Below are positions 1 to 5,324 of a stretch of 5,324 nucleotides of DNA, one piece after another. Origin of the DNA: Pseudomonadota bacterium (lineage in GTDB: Bacteria > Pseudomonadota > Gammaproteobacteria > Enterobacterales > Enterobacteriaceae). The stretch is taken from assembly GCA_023425455.1 (NCBI GenBank), contig JAFACP010000027.1, positions 1 through 5,324 on the forward strand, in the 5' to 3' direction. Both the position numbers and the translations under genes were made by a program. The notes beneath the pieces are model-generated. The model was given only the letters and a program-made list of their open reading frames with translations, made no database searches and had not been told where the DNA came from. The first letter of the stretch is position 1. Every line of letters begins with the position of its first letter.

Positions 1-185
1 CAGCCATCGTGATGGCGGCCGCAGAGTGCAGCCGTGAGGCGGCGAAAGCCGCGCTGGAAAGCTGCGACAACAACTGTAAAACGGCCATATTGATGCTGCT
101 GACCGGGCTTGATGCGTGGAAGGCGCACGCGCTGCTGGCGCAGAATAACGGCTTTCTCCGCGTGGCGTTGCAGGAGGCGCCGTAA
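1..185 (+). CDS. murQ: N-acetylmuramic acid 6-phosphate etherase, C-terminal end (partial)
   Basis: The 5' part lies outside the window. The open frame begins at base 3 and gives 60 residues before TAA at 183-185. The tail matches the end of the MurQ family as I recall it from E. coli: a Cys-containing helix (AAECSREAAKAAL), then CDNNCKTAILMLL, then a closing stretch ending NGFLRVALQ. This is the small helical C-terminal domain that follows the SIS sugar-isomerase domain. MurQ is cytoplasmic and cleaves the lactyl ether of MurNAc-6-phosphate to GlcNAc-6-phosphate and D-lactate during cell-wall sugar recycling. The catalytic SIS part is not visible, so activity cannot be judged. In E. coli murQ lies elsewhere, next to its PTS transporter, so this may be a paralogue or a different gene order. 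A clear terminator follows, which separates it from drpB. Confidence 0.85.
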   Translation, partial: AIVMAAAECSREAAKAALESCDNNCKTAILMLLTGLDAWKAHALLAQNNGFLRVALQEAP

Positions 186-206
186 CGCACAGCTCCCCAC
201 TCTGTT

Positions 207-230
207 AAGGCCGCGATTGCGGCCTTTTTT
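207..230 (+). terminator. Rho-independent terminator of the murQ-like gene
   Basis: A perfect 8-bp stem, AAGGCCGC (207-214) with GCGGCCTT (219-226), encloses the 4-nt loop GATT. A run of T begins in the right arm and continues to 230. It starts 21 nt after the murQ stop codon. The stem is GC-rich and the T-tract uninterrupted, so termination on the plus strand should be efficient and drpB should need its own promoter. Confidence 0.93.
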
Positions 231-434
231 CTTTCCTCATCACCGTATCTCGCCCGATTCTTTCCGCTCAGCCACCGACCGCGATCGGGCAAACTTGCCT
301 GAGATCAACTTAACGCAAACTGGCGGGCGGAAAACGTCGCCTGTCCGCACGATGAGTGACAAAATGTGACTTACATCACAAAAGTGAGCGGGTAATGTGA
401 ATGTGGTAACGCCAGTGGCGTTGAGTAAAAGGTC
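231..434. other. Intergenic control region between the murQ terminator and drpB
   Basis: About 200 nt with no credible gene. Besides the CRP site it holds a 7-bp inverted repeat GCCCGAT (252-258) / ATCGGGC (284-290) with a 25-nt loop, and a tight hairpin AACGCC-AGT-GGCGTT (408-422) just ahead of the drpB ribosome binding site. The one open frame through this stretch (109-369) begins inside murQ in another frame, crosses the terminator and has a low-complexity Arg-rich translation, so I do not treat it as a gene. No clear -35/-10 pair was found. Confidence 0.5.
365..380 (+). promoter_or_regulatory. Consensus CRP (cAMP receptor protein) binding site upstream of drpB
   Basis: The bases read TGTGA-CTTACA-TCACA, both half-sites matching the CRP consensus exactly with the canonical 6-bp spacer. 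The flanks are A-rich (AAA before, AAA after). The dyad centre is at 372/373, about 65 bp before the proposed drpB start at 438. The nearest gene is drpB, since murQ ends upstream with a terminator. I could not fix a convincing sigma-70 promoter: a -10 placed for class II activation (about 402-409) reads only weakly (around TGTGGTAA). Site recognition is strong; the regulated promoter and the direction of the effect are inference. Confidence 0.75.
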
Positions 435-437
435 ATG

Positions 438-706
438 ATGAACGAAAAAATGAACGTAGCCTGGGAGGCAAACTGGCCCTGTGGGTCTTCTGGACGTTTT
501 GCGGATACGCCGTCTGGGCGATGGTTCGCTACCTGTGGGTTGTCAGTAAAATGACGTCACTGCCGGGCATCGGGGTTGACGGCGATCCCGGCTCGACCAG
601 CGGTAAGTGGCTGGGCGCGCTGCTGGGACTGCTGGTGCTGGGAACCGTTGGCCTGATACTGGGAGGGATTGCGTGGTACACCCGGCCACGCCCTGACAAT
701 TCGTGA
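438..706 (+). pseudogene. drpB: DrpB (YedR)-like small inner-membrane division protein gene, with an apparent 1-nt frameshift
   Basis: An AAAAGG ribosome binding site (427-432) precedes ATG 438 at a 5-nt gap (ATG 435 is too close). That frame reads MNEKMNVAW and then runs into nonsense. The other frame, open to TGA at 704-706, reads GGKLALWVFWTFCGYAVWA and onward. Adding one G to the GGG at 463-465 joins them into one protein of 89 residues. It would have two hydrophobic helices, roughly residues 12-35 (Trp/Tyr-rich) and 55-80, joined by a Gly/Pro/Asp-rich loop. As supplied, only a 61-residue piece from ATG 521 could start canonically; it has no ribosome binding site and lacks much of helix 1. 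Identity rests on its place next to yedJ, size and two-helix topology; in E. coli YedR/DrpB is described as a nonessential septal-ring protein. The break may be a true mutation or a sequencing error. A CTG start at 473 behind GGAGG (464-468) is a less likely alternative. Confidence 0.65.
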
Positions 707-757
707 TAGGCGGCGGGAAAGTTGCTATTGTAGCCGTTTTAGCGACAGGACGTGATG

Positions 758-1459
758 ATGGACGTGACGCAATGGCAGCAGCGCTTTGAGCGCTGGCTTG
801 ACGAGAACCACCCGACGGAAGATGCCGCCCATGATATTTCGCATTTTCGCCGGGTCTGGATGACGGCGCAGACGATCATGGCCAGCCTGCCGGCAGATGC
901 GCTGGTGGTGCTCACCGCGTGCTATTTTCATGACATCGTCAGCCTGCCGAAGAACCACCCGTCGCGCAGCGAATCATCACAGCGGGCGGCGCGCGAAACG
1001 GGCGCTATTTTGCGCCGAGATTTTCCGGACTTCCCGGCGGCGCGGATCCCGGCGGTACAACATGCTATTGAAGCGCACAGCTTCAGCGCCGGTATTGCGC
1101 CGCGCAGCAGTGAGGCGAAAATCGTGCAGGATGCCGACAGGCTTGAGGCGCTGGGGGCGATTGGCCTGGCGCGCGTCTTTGCGGTATCCGGCGCGCTGGG
1201 CGTCGCGCTGTTCGATGCTGACGATCCCTTCGCCACGGCGCGTCCGCTGGATGACAGGGCCTTTGCCCTTGACCATTTTCAGAGCAAACTCCTGCGCCTG
1301 CCGCAAACCATGCAGACCGATATCGGGCGCGAGCTGGCCTGTCACAATGCCGATTTTCTGATCCAGTTTATGGCCAAACTGAGCGCCGAACTGCAGGGCG
1401 ACTGTCTCGGGGTAGATAGCCCGCTGCAGAGCCGCTTACGCCACAGTCTGCCCGTCTGA
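758..1459 (+). CDS. yedJ: HD-domain phosphohydrolase YedJ
   Basis: This 233-residue soluble protein aligns by eye with E. coli YedJ over almost its whole length. Metal-binding residues of the HD superfamily are visible: His29 (in [10 protein letters not shown]), the paired His58-Asp59 (ACYFHDIV), and Asp127 in [12 protein letters not shown], a very conserved block. HD proteins are metal-dependent phosphohydrolases, often acting on nucleotides; the substrate of YedJ is not known to me. GTG 752, ATG 755 and ATG 758 are all in frame. I chose 758 because CAGGA (746-750) lies 7 nt upstream and because the E. coli protein begins MDLQHW, like MDVTQW here. The gap to drpB is 51 nt with no terminator, so co-transcription is possible. 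The last 20 or so residues are the least conserved part. Confidence 0.93.
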   Translation: MDVTQWQQRFERWLDENHPTEDAAHDISHFRRVWMTAQTIMASLPADALVVLTACYFHDIVSLPKNHPSRSESSQRAARETGAILRRDFPDFPAARIPAVQHAIEAHSFSAGIAPRSSEAKIVQDADRLEALGAIGLARVFAVSGALGVALFDADDPFATARPLDDRAFALDHFQSKLLRLPQTMQTDIGRELACHNADFLIQFMAKLSAELQGDCLGVDSPLQSRLRHSLPV

Positions 1460-1466
1460 ACTGTGG
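1441..1466 (+). repeat. Inverted repeat across the yedJ stop codon
   Basis: The arms CCACAGT (1441-1447) and ACTGTGG (1460-1466) are perfect reverse complements around a 12-nt loop that contains the yedJ stop (1457-1459). A pyrimidine-rich stretch follows but no clean T-tract, so it is not a typical intrinsic terminator. It could be a weak stem-loop in a yedJ-dcm transcript or chance. Confidence 0.4.
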
Positions 1467-1502
1467 TACTCTCTCTCCAGTCTTTATTGTGCGGTTAAAA
1501 GA

Positions 1503-2936
1503 ATGCAGGAAAATCGATCAGTGACTGAACCCGCGTCGGAGCGGGTTGAGAAAACAACACCAGCGGTGCAGGCACTCGTGCGTCAGCTGCTGGAAATCTA
1601 TGATGCAAAAAACCTCGCAAGCCAGCTCGACGCGCTGGGAGAAGGCCGCTGGAGCCCGGCAATCGTAAAAAGACTGCTGATTAGCGACCGCGCCGGAAAC
1701 CGCCTGAGCCACCGCGAGTTTCAGTACCTGCAGAACCTGCTGCCGCGTCCTTCGGCCGCGCATCCGCACTACGCGTTCCGCTTTATCGATCTCTTCGCCG
1801 GGATTGGCGGGATCCGCCACGGCTTCGAAGCCATCGGTGGGCAGTGCGTGTTCACCAGTGAATGGAATAAACACGCGGTGCGAACCTACAAAGCCAACTG
1901 GTATTGCGACCCGGCGACGCACCGTTTCAATGCCGATATCCGCGACGTCACCCTGAGCCATAAGAGCGGGGTGAGCGATGCGGATGCTGCGGCACATATT
2001 CGCCAGACGATCCCTGAGCATGATGTGCTGCTGGCCGGCTTTCCGTGCCAGCCGTTCTCGCTGGCCGGGGTGTCGAAAAAGAATGCGCTGGGGCGCGCGC
2101 ATGGCTTTGCCTGCGACACCCAGGGCACGCTGTTCTTTGACGTCGCGCGGATTATCGACGCCCGGCGACCGGCAATTTTTGTGCTGGAAAATGTCAAAAA
2201 TTTAAAGAGCCACGACGGCGGGAAAACGTTCCGCATCATTATGCAGACCCTGGATGAGCTGGGCTACGACGTGGCGGATGCGCAGGATATGGGCGCGGAT
2301 GACCCGAAAATTATCGACGGCAGGAATTTCCTGCCGCAGCACCGGGAGCGCATTGTGCTGGTCGGTTTCCGCCGTGACCTCAATCTGAAGGGTGATTTTA
2401 CCCTGCGCGATATCCCCACCCTCTATCCTGCGCGTCGCCCGAGCGTCGCCGATCTGCTGGAGCCGGTGGTGGATGCAAAGTTTATCCTGACGCCGGTACT
2501 GTGGAAGTATCTCTACCGCTATGCCAAAAAGCACCAGGCGAAAGGGAACGGCTTTGGCTTCGGGATGGTTGACCCGACCAATCCGCACAGCGTGACCCGC
2601 ACACTGTCGGCCCGCTACTACAAAGATGGCGCGGAAATTCTGATCGACAGAGGCTGGGACAGGGCGCTGGGCGAGCAGGACTTCGACGATCCGCACAACC
2701 AGCGTCACCGTCCACGACGTTTAACGCCGCGGGAGTGCGCCCGGTTGATGGGCTTTGAGACGCCGCAGGGCTACGGGTTCCGCATTCCGGTGTCGGACAC
2801 CCAGGCTTATCGCCAGTTCGGTAACTCGGTGGTTGTTCCGGCGTTTGCGGCGGTGGCGAAACTGCTGGCCACGCGCATCAGCCAGGCGGTTAACCTGCGC
2901 CAGAGTGAGGCCGTCAATGACGGATGTGCACAATAA
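1503..2936 (+). CDS. dcm: DNA (cytosine-5-)-methyltransferase Dcm
   Basis: This 477-residue protein (E. coli Dcm has 472) is near-identical to E. coli Dcm in the catalytic core. Dcm uses S-adenosylmethionine to methylate the inner cytosine of CCWGG. C5-methyltransferase motifs are all present: motif [11 protein letters not shown] (residues 94-103, AdoMet binding), motif IV FPCQPFS with nucleophile Cys182, motif VI ENV (229-231), motif VIII QHRERI (279-284), the target-recognition region roughly 290-420, and motif X with GNSVVVP (440-446). The N-terminal region of about 90 residues is the most diverged part but keeps MQEN at its start. ATG 1503 is chosen for that reason; its ribosome binding site is weak (GGTTAAAAGA). 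The start lies 43 nt after yedJ, with only a poor -10-like TATTGT (1485-1490) in the gap. The 3' end overlaps vsr by 20 nt. There is no partner restriction enzyme, as expected for this orphan methylase. Confidence 0.98.
   Translation: MQENRSVTEPASERVEKTTPAVQALVRQLLEIYDAKNLASQLDALGEGRWSPAIVKRLLISDRAGNRLSHREFQYLQNLLPRPSAAHPHYAFRFIDLFAGIGGIRHGFEAIGGQCVFTSEWNKHAVRTYKANWYCDPATHRFNADIRDVTLSHKSGVSDADAAAHIRQTIPEHDVLLAGFPCQPFSLAGVSKKNALGRAHGFACDTQGTLFFDVARIIDARRPAIFVLENVKNLKSHDGGKTFRIIMQTLDELGYDVADAQDMGADDPKIIDGRNFLPQHRERIVLVGFRRDLNLKGDFTLRDIPTLYPARRPSVADLLEPVVDAKFILTPVLWKYLYRYAKKHQAKGNGFGFGMVDPTNPHSVTRTLSARYYKDGAEILIDRGWDRALGEQDFDDPHNQRHRPRRLTPRECARLMGFETPQGYGFRIPVSDTQAYRQFGNSVVVPAFAAVAKLLATRISQAVNLRQSEAVNDGCAQ
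2904..2910 (+). promoter_or_regulatory. Ribosome binding site of vsr, inside dcm
   Basis: AGTGAGG lies 6 nt before ATG 2917, within the last codons of dcm. It fixes the vsr start well downstream of other in-frame ATGs (the open frame extends back to 2755) and supports translation coupled to dcm. Confidence 0.7.
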
Positions 2937-3417
2937 GGCCACGCGCAGTAAAAACATGCGCGCCATCGGCACGCGTGACACCGCCATCGAAAAGCGGCTG
3001 GCGGGCCTGCTGGCTGAGGCTGGCTTTGACTTCCGGGTGCAGGATGCCACGCTTGCCGGTCGGCCCGATTTTATCCTCGACCACTACCAGTGCATCATCT
3101 TTACCCACGGCTGCTTCTGGCATCATCACCACTGTTACCTGTTCAGGGTGCCGGCGACGCGCACCGACTTCTGGCTGGCGAAAATTGGCAGTAACGTGGC
3201 GCGCGACAAACGCGACGTCGCCGCGCTGAGCGCACAGGGCTGGCGGGTGCTGGTGGTCTGGGAGTGCGCGCTGCGCGGCAGGCTGAAGCTCAGTGACGCG
3301 GCGCTCAGTGAACGGCTGGAAGAGTGGATCTGCGGCGGCGGTGAAGCCGCGCAGATCGATACTCAGGGTATTCACCGGCTTACGACTTCTCCGCCCCGCA
3401 GCTCGCCGCAGGCTTAA
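2917..3417 (+). CDS. vsr: Very short patch repair endonuclease Vsr
   Basis: Vsr nicks DNA 5' of the T in T:G mismatches arising when the 5-methylcytosine of CCWGG deaminates; DNA polymerase I and ligase then finish repair. The residue numbering matches E. coli Vsr exactly through the core: Asp51 (GRPDF), Thr63 and His64 ([12 protein letters not shown]), His69, zinc ligands Cys66, His71, Cys73 and Cys117 (VWECALRGR), and the DNA-intercalating Phe67, Trp68 and Trp86. The protein should therefore be active. ATG 2917 has AGTGAGG 6 nt upstream and begins [17 protein letters not shown], like the E. coli start. The gene overlaps dcm by 20 nt in the +1 frame. It has 166 residues, against 156 in E. 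coli: after IDTQGIHRL it continues with [11 protein letters not shown], a tail antisense to the end of yedA. No terminator follows. Confidence 0.97.
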   Translation: MTDVHNKATRSKNMRAIGTRDTAIEKRLAGLLAEAGFDFRVQDATLAGRPDFILDHYQCIIFTHGCFWHHHHCYLFRVPATRTDFWLAKIGSNVARDKRDVAALSAQGWRVLVVWECALRGRLKLSDAALSERLEEWICGGGEAAQIDTQGIHRLTTSPPRSSPQA

Positions 3418-4291
3418 CCGGCCGCAGATATTTCCCCAGCGTCACCAGCACAACCGCGAAGATGATCACCCCAAGCGCCAGCCATTCGATAGTGGACAAC
3501 GCCTCACCGCCGAAGCCGGTGCCGAGCAGCACGGCAACCACCGGGTTGACGTAGGCGTAGCTGGTCGCCACGGCAGGGGAGACGTTGCGGATCAGGAACA
3601 TATAGGCATTGATCGCGATGACAGAGCCAAACAGCGCCAGGTACCCCACCGCCAGGAAGCCGGAGAGATCGGGCATCGCCGTGAGCGTTTCCCCGCGAAG
3701 CGTGGATGCCGTCAGCAGCACAATCCCCGCCGCCAGCATTTCGATAGCGCCTGCCATCATGCCGTCAGGGAGGGTGATGCGCGAGCCATAGACCGAGCCA
3801 AACGCCCAGCTCATTGAACCTATCAGGATCAGCAGCGCGCCCCACGGATTGCCGCTCAGGTTGCCTCCGCTGTTGAGCATCACGATCCCGGTCAGCCCAA
3901 TGCCGATGCCCAGCCATTCGATCTTGCGGGTGCGGATGCCGAAAAGGCGGCTAAAGCACAGGGTGAACAGCGGCACCGTCGCCACCACCACCGCCGCGAT
4001 GCCGGAGGGGACATTCTGATGCTCGGCCACCGTGACAAAGCCATTGCCGACGGCCAGCAGCAGCAGGCCGATCAGGGCGGCGTTGAGCATCGGACGCAGC
4101 GGCGGCAGCTTATGACCCCGCAGCAGCAGAAAGGCCATCAGCAGGATGCCCGCTGACAGGAAGCGAATGCCCGCCATCATAAGCGGCGGCCAGCTCTCCA
4201 CGCCGATACGGATCACAAAGTAGGTGGAGCCCCAGATGATATACAGTGAAAACAGTGCTGCAGTGAGCGGTAGTAGCTGCCGGAAACGCAT
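3380..4291 (-). CDS. yedA: EamA/DMT-family inner-membrane transporter YedA
   Basis: This 303-residue hydrophobic protein follows E. coli YedA (306 aa) closely from MRFRQLLPL to the last helix. It has the drug/metabolite transporter layout of ten membrane helices in two EamA repeats, about residues 12-138 and 150-285. Recognisable blocks include YIIWGSTYFVIRIGVESWPP in helix 1 and the loop after it, VPSGIAAVVVATVPLFTL at the end of repeat 1, and ATSYAYVNPVVAVLLG in repeat 2. The substrate is not established; the family exports small metabolites and amino acids. The start ATG (4289-4291) has GAGGG just upstream on the minus strand (4295-4299). The short hydrophilic tail after LGKYL differs from E. 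coli. The gene converges on vsr with a 38-nt coding overlap and is divergent from yedI. Confidence 0.96.
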   Translation of the reverse strand: MRFRQLLPLTAALFSLYIIWGSTYFVIRIGVESWPPLMMAGIRFLSAGILLMAFLLLRGHKLPPLRPMLNAALIGLLLLAVGNGFVTVAEHQNVPSGIAAVVVATVPLFTLCFSRLFGIRTRKIEWLGIGIGLTGIVMLNSGGNLSGNPWGALLILIGSMSWAFGSVYGSRITLPDGMMAGAIEMLAAGIVLLTASTLRGETLTAMPDLSGFLAVGYLALFGSVIAINAYMFLIRNVSPAVATSYAYVNPVVAVLLGTGFGGEALSTIEWLALGVIIFAVVLVTLGKYLRPVKPAASCGAEKS

Positions 4292-4323
4292 AATCCCTCG
4301 CGCGACAAAATAAAAAGGTTGCT

Positions 4324-4345
4324 GATAGTAAACGTTAAAACTATC
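4324..4345. promoter_or_regulatory. Palindromic operator-like dyad upstream of yedA
   Basis: Perfect 6-bp arms GATAGT (4324-4329) and ACTATC (4340-4345) flank a 10-bp AT-rich spacer, 33 to 54 bp before the yedA start. On the minus strand the proximal arm contains TACTAT, a plausible -10 for yedA, although no good -35 sits at the right distance. A protein bound here could control yedA and perhaps yedI. The symmetry is seen; the regulator is unknown. Confidence 0.4.
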
Positions 4346-4407
4346 CGCCTGGCGAGTCCTTTAATTGTGTCTTTGATGTGAATTATTTGTTGACGTCAGG
4401 TGGCTGT

Positions 4408-4437
4408 TTCAGGGTCTTCGCTTTTGCTCCATACTAT
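4408..4437 (+). promoter_or_regulatory. Candidate yedI promoter
   Basis: A TACTAT -10-like hexamer at 4432-4437 has a weak -35, TTCAGG (4408-4413), 18 bp upstream. It would start RNA near 4444, leaving a leader of about 28 nt before the yedI start. TTGACG at 4390-4395 is a better -35 but has no -10 at the proper distance. Confidence 0.3.
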
Positions 4438-4471
4438 TCGCTTAAATAGCAAAAAAAGAAGGATGAAGATT

Positions 4472-5324
4472 TTGGCAGGAAGTAGCTTATTAACATTGCT
4501 GGACGACATTGCCACCTTACTGGATGACATCTCGGTGATGGGAAAACTGGCGGCGAAAAAGACCGCCGGCGTGCTGGGCGATGATTTGTCACTCAATGCG
4601 CAGCAGGTCAGCGGGGTGCGGGCGAACCGCGAGCTGCCGGTGGTATGGGGCGTGGCGAAAGGTTCGTTTATCAATAAGGTGATTCTGGTGCCGCTGGCGC
4701 TGTTAATCAGCGCGTTTATTCCGTGGGCGATTACGCCGCTGCTGATGGTCGGGGGGGCGTTTCTCTGCTTCGAGGGGACGGAGAAAGTGCTCCACTGGCT
4801 GGAGGCGCGCAAAAAGCGCGATACGGCGGAAATGCGCCAGCAGCGGCTGGACGCGCTGGCGTCGCAAGATCTGAAGACTTTCGAGCGCGATAAGATAAAA
4901 GGCGCCATCCGAACGGACTTTATCCTCTCCGCAGAGATCGTGGCCATTACGCTTGGGATAGTCTCGCAAGCGCCGCTGCTTAACCAGGTTCTGATCCTCT
5001 CCGGCATTGCCATTCTGGTGACGGTTGGGGTCTACGGGCTGGTTGGCATTATCGTTAAGCTCGACGACATCGGCTACTGGCTGGCGGATAAATCAGGCGC
5101 GCTGGCAAAAGCGGTTGGCAACGGTTTGCTGGTGCTGGCGCCGTGGTTAATGAAGAGCCTGACGGTGGTGGGCACGCTTGCCATGTTCCTGGTAGGTGGC
5201 GGGATTGTGGTGCACGGCATCACGCCGCTGCATCATGCCATCGAACAGTTCGCGTCGGCTCAGGGGGCGCTGGTGGCGGCAACGCTCCCGACGCTACTCA
5301 ACCTGGTGCTGGGCTTTATCATCG
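4472..5324 (+). CDS. yedI: DUF808 family inner-membrane protein YedI (3' end outside window)
   Basis: The frame is open from 4472 to the window end, giving 284 complete codons; E. coli YedI has about 305, so roughly 20 residues are missing. The sequence matches E. coli YedI nearly throughout: the N-terminal [20 protein letters not shown], the block [20 protein letters not shown], then membrane helices (residues about 70-110, 150-170, 175-200, 225-255 and a last one at the edge). The soluble stretch near residues 110-140 is charged and the most variable. Function is unknown; it is a multi-pass inner-membrane protein. I place the start at TTG 4472 because AAGGA (4459-4463) lies 8 nt upstream and the E. 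coli protein begins MAGSSLL. ATG 4463 is in frame three codons earlier but abuts the AAGG, too close to use it. Confidence 0.93.
   Translation, partial: MAGSSLLTLLDDIATLLDDISVMGKLAAKKTAGVLGDDLSLNAQQVSGVRANRELPVVWGVAKGSFINKVILVPLALLISAFIPWAITPLLMVGGAFLCFEGTEKVLHWLEARKKRDTAEMRQQRLDALASQDLKTFERDKIKGAIRTDFILSAEIVAITLGIVSQAPLLNQVLILSGIAILVTVGVYGLVGIIVKLDDIGYWLADKSGALAKAVGNGLLVLAPWLMKSLTVVGTLAMFLVGGGIVVHGITPLHHAIEQFASAQGALVAATLPTLLNLVLGFII

Noticed and set aside
109..369. An 86-codon open frame spanning the end of murQ and the intergenic region
   Set aside because: It starts inside murQ in another frame, passes through the terminator hairpin, and its product is low-complexity and Arg-rich.
462..468. 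Programmed ribosomal frameshifting in drpB
   Set aside because: The bases at the join (TGGGAGG) do not form an X-XXY-YYZ slippery heptamer and I see no downstream pseudoknot; a missing base is simpler.
552..559. TGACGTCA palindrome, also present at 4391-4398
   Set aside because: An 8-bp palindrome seen twice, once inside a coding region, with no shared context; most likely chance.
1518..2102. A 194-codon open frame on the minus strand inside dcm
   Set aside because: It is antisense to the most conserved part of Dcm, has no ribosome binding site or recognisable family, and is the usual shadow frame of GC-rich coding DNA.
1503..3417. dcm-vsr as part of a restriction-modification defence island
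   Set aside because: There is no restriction endonuclease, integrase, tRNA or direct repeat nearby. Sequence and order match the core enterobacterial orphan methylase locus.
4434..4458. Hairpin CTATT-N6-AATAG followed by a run of A
   Set aside because: A terminator needs T after the stem on the transcribed strand. Here the run is A on the plus strand, and on the minus strand the T run comes before the stem. A 5-bp AT-rich stem is also weak.
4396..5013. A 205-codon minus-strand open frame opposite yedI
   Set aside because: The plus-strand frame matches YedI throughout; the reverse translation is Ser/Arg-rich and matches nothing I know.

Overview
The window looks like ordinary chromosomal DNA from a GC-rich member of the Enterobacteriaceae, of the Enterobacter / Lelliottia / Klebsiella kind. 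Codon use is GC-rich, and five adjacent genes (drpB-yedJ-dcm-vsr, then yedA reversed, then yedI) keep the order and orientation I know from Escherichia coli K-12. The proteins are close to, but clearly not identical with, their E. coli counterparts. Genus cannot be settled by reading alone. Unlike E. coli, the gene beyond drpB is a murQ-type etherase.

Layout. Bases 1-185 are the 3' end of an N-acetylmuramate-6-phosphate etherase gene (murQ-like), closed by a strong intrinsic terminator at 207-230. A control region follows, with a textbook CRP half-site pair at 365-380. Next comes a small two-helix membrane protein gene (drpB/yedR, 438-706), which reads correctly only if one G is restored near 463-465. 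The HD-domain phosphohydrolase yedJ (758-1459), the cytosine methyltransferase dcm (1503-2936) and the mismatch endonuclease vsr (2917-3417) follow on the same strand with gaps of 51 and 43 nt and then a 20-nt overlap. yedA (4291-3380, minus strand), an EamA/DMT-family transporter, converges on vsr and the two coding regions overlap by 38 nt. A divergent intergenic region (4292-4471) separates yedA from yedI (DUF808 membrane protein), which starts at 4472 and runs off the window.

How the genes work together. Dcm methylates the inner C of CCWGG. Deamination of that 5-methylcytosine gives T:G mismatches, which Vsr nicks to start very-short-patch repair, so dcm-vsr is one functional unit and is physically coupled by overlap. 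YedJ, DrpB, YedA and YedI have no evident link to it beyond conserved proximity.

I found no undescribed defence, mobile or RNA system. The points worth a second look are the drpB frameshift beside a Dcm CCTGG site, the CRP site, the vsr C-terminal extension running antisense into yedA, a dyad upstream of yedA, and the TTG start of yedI.
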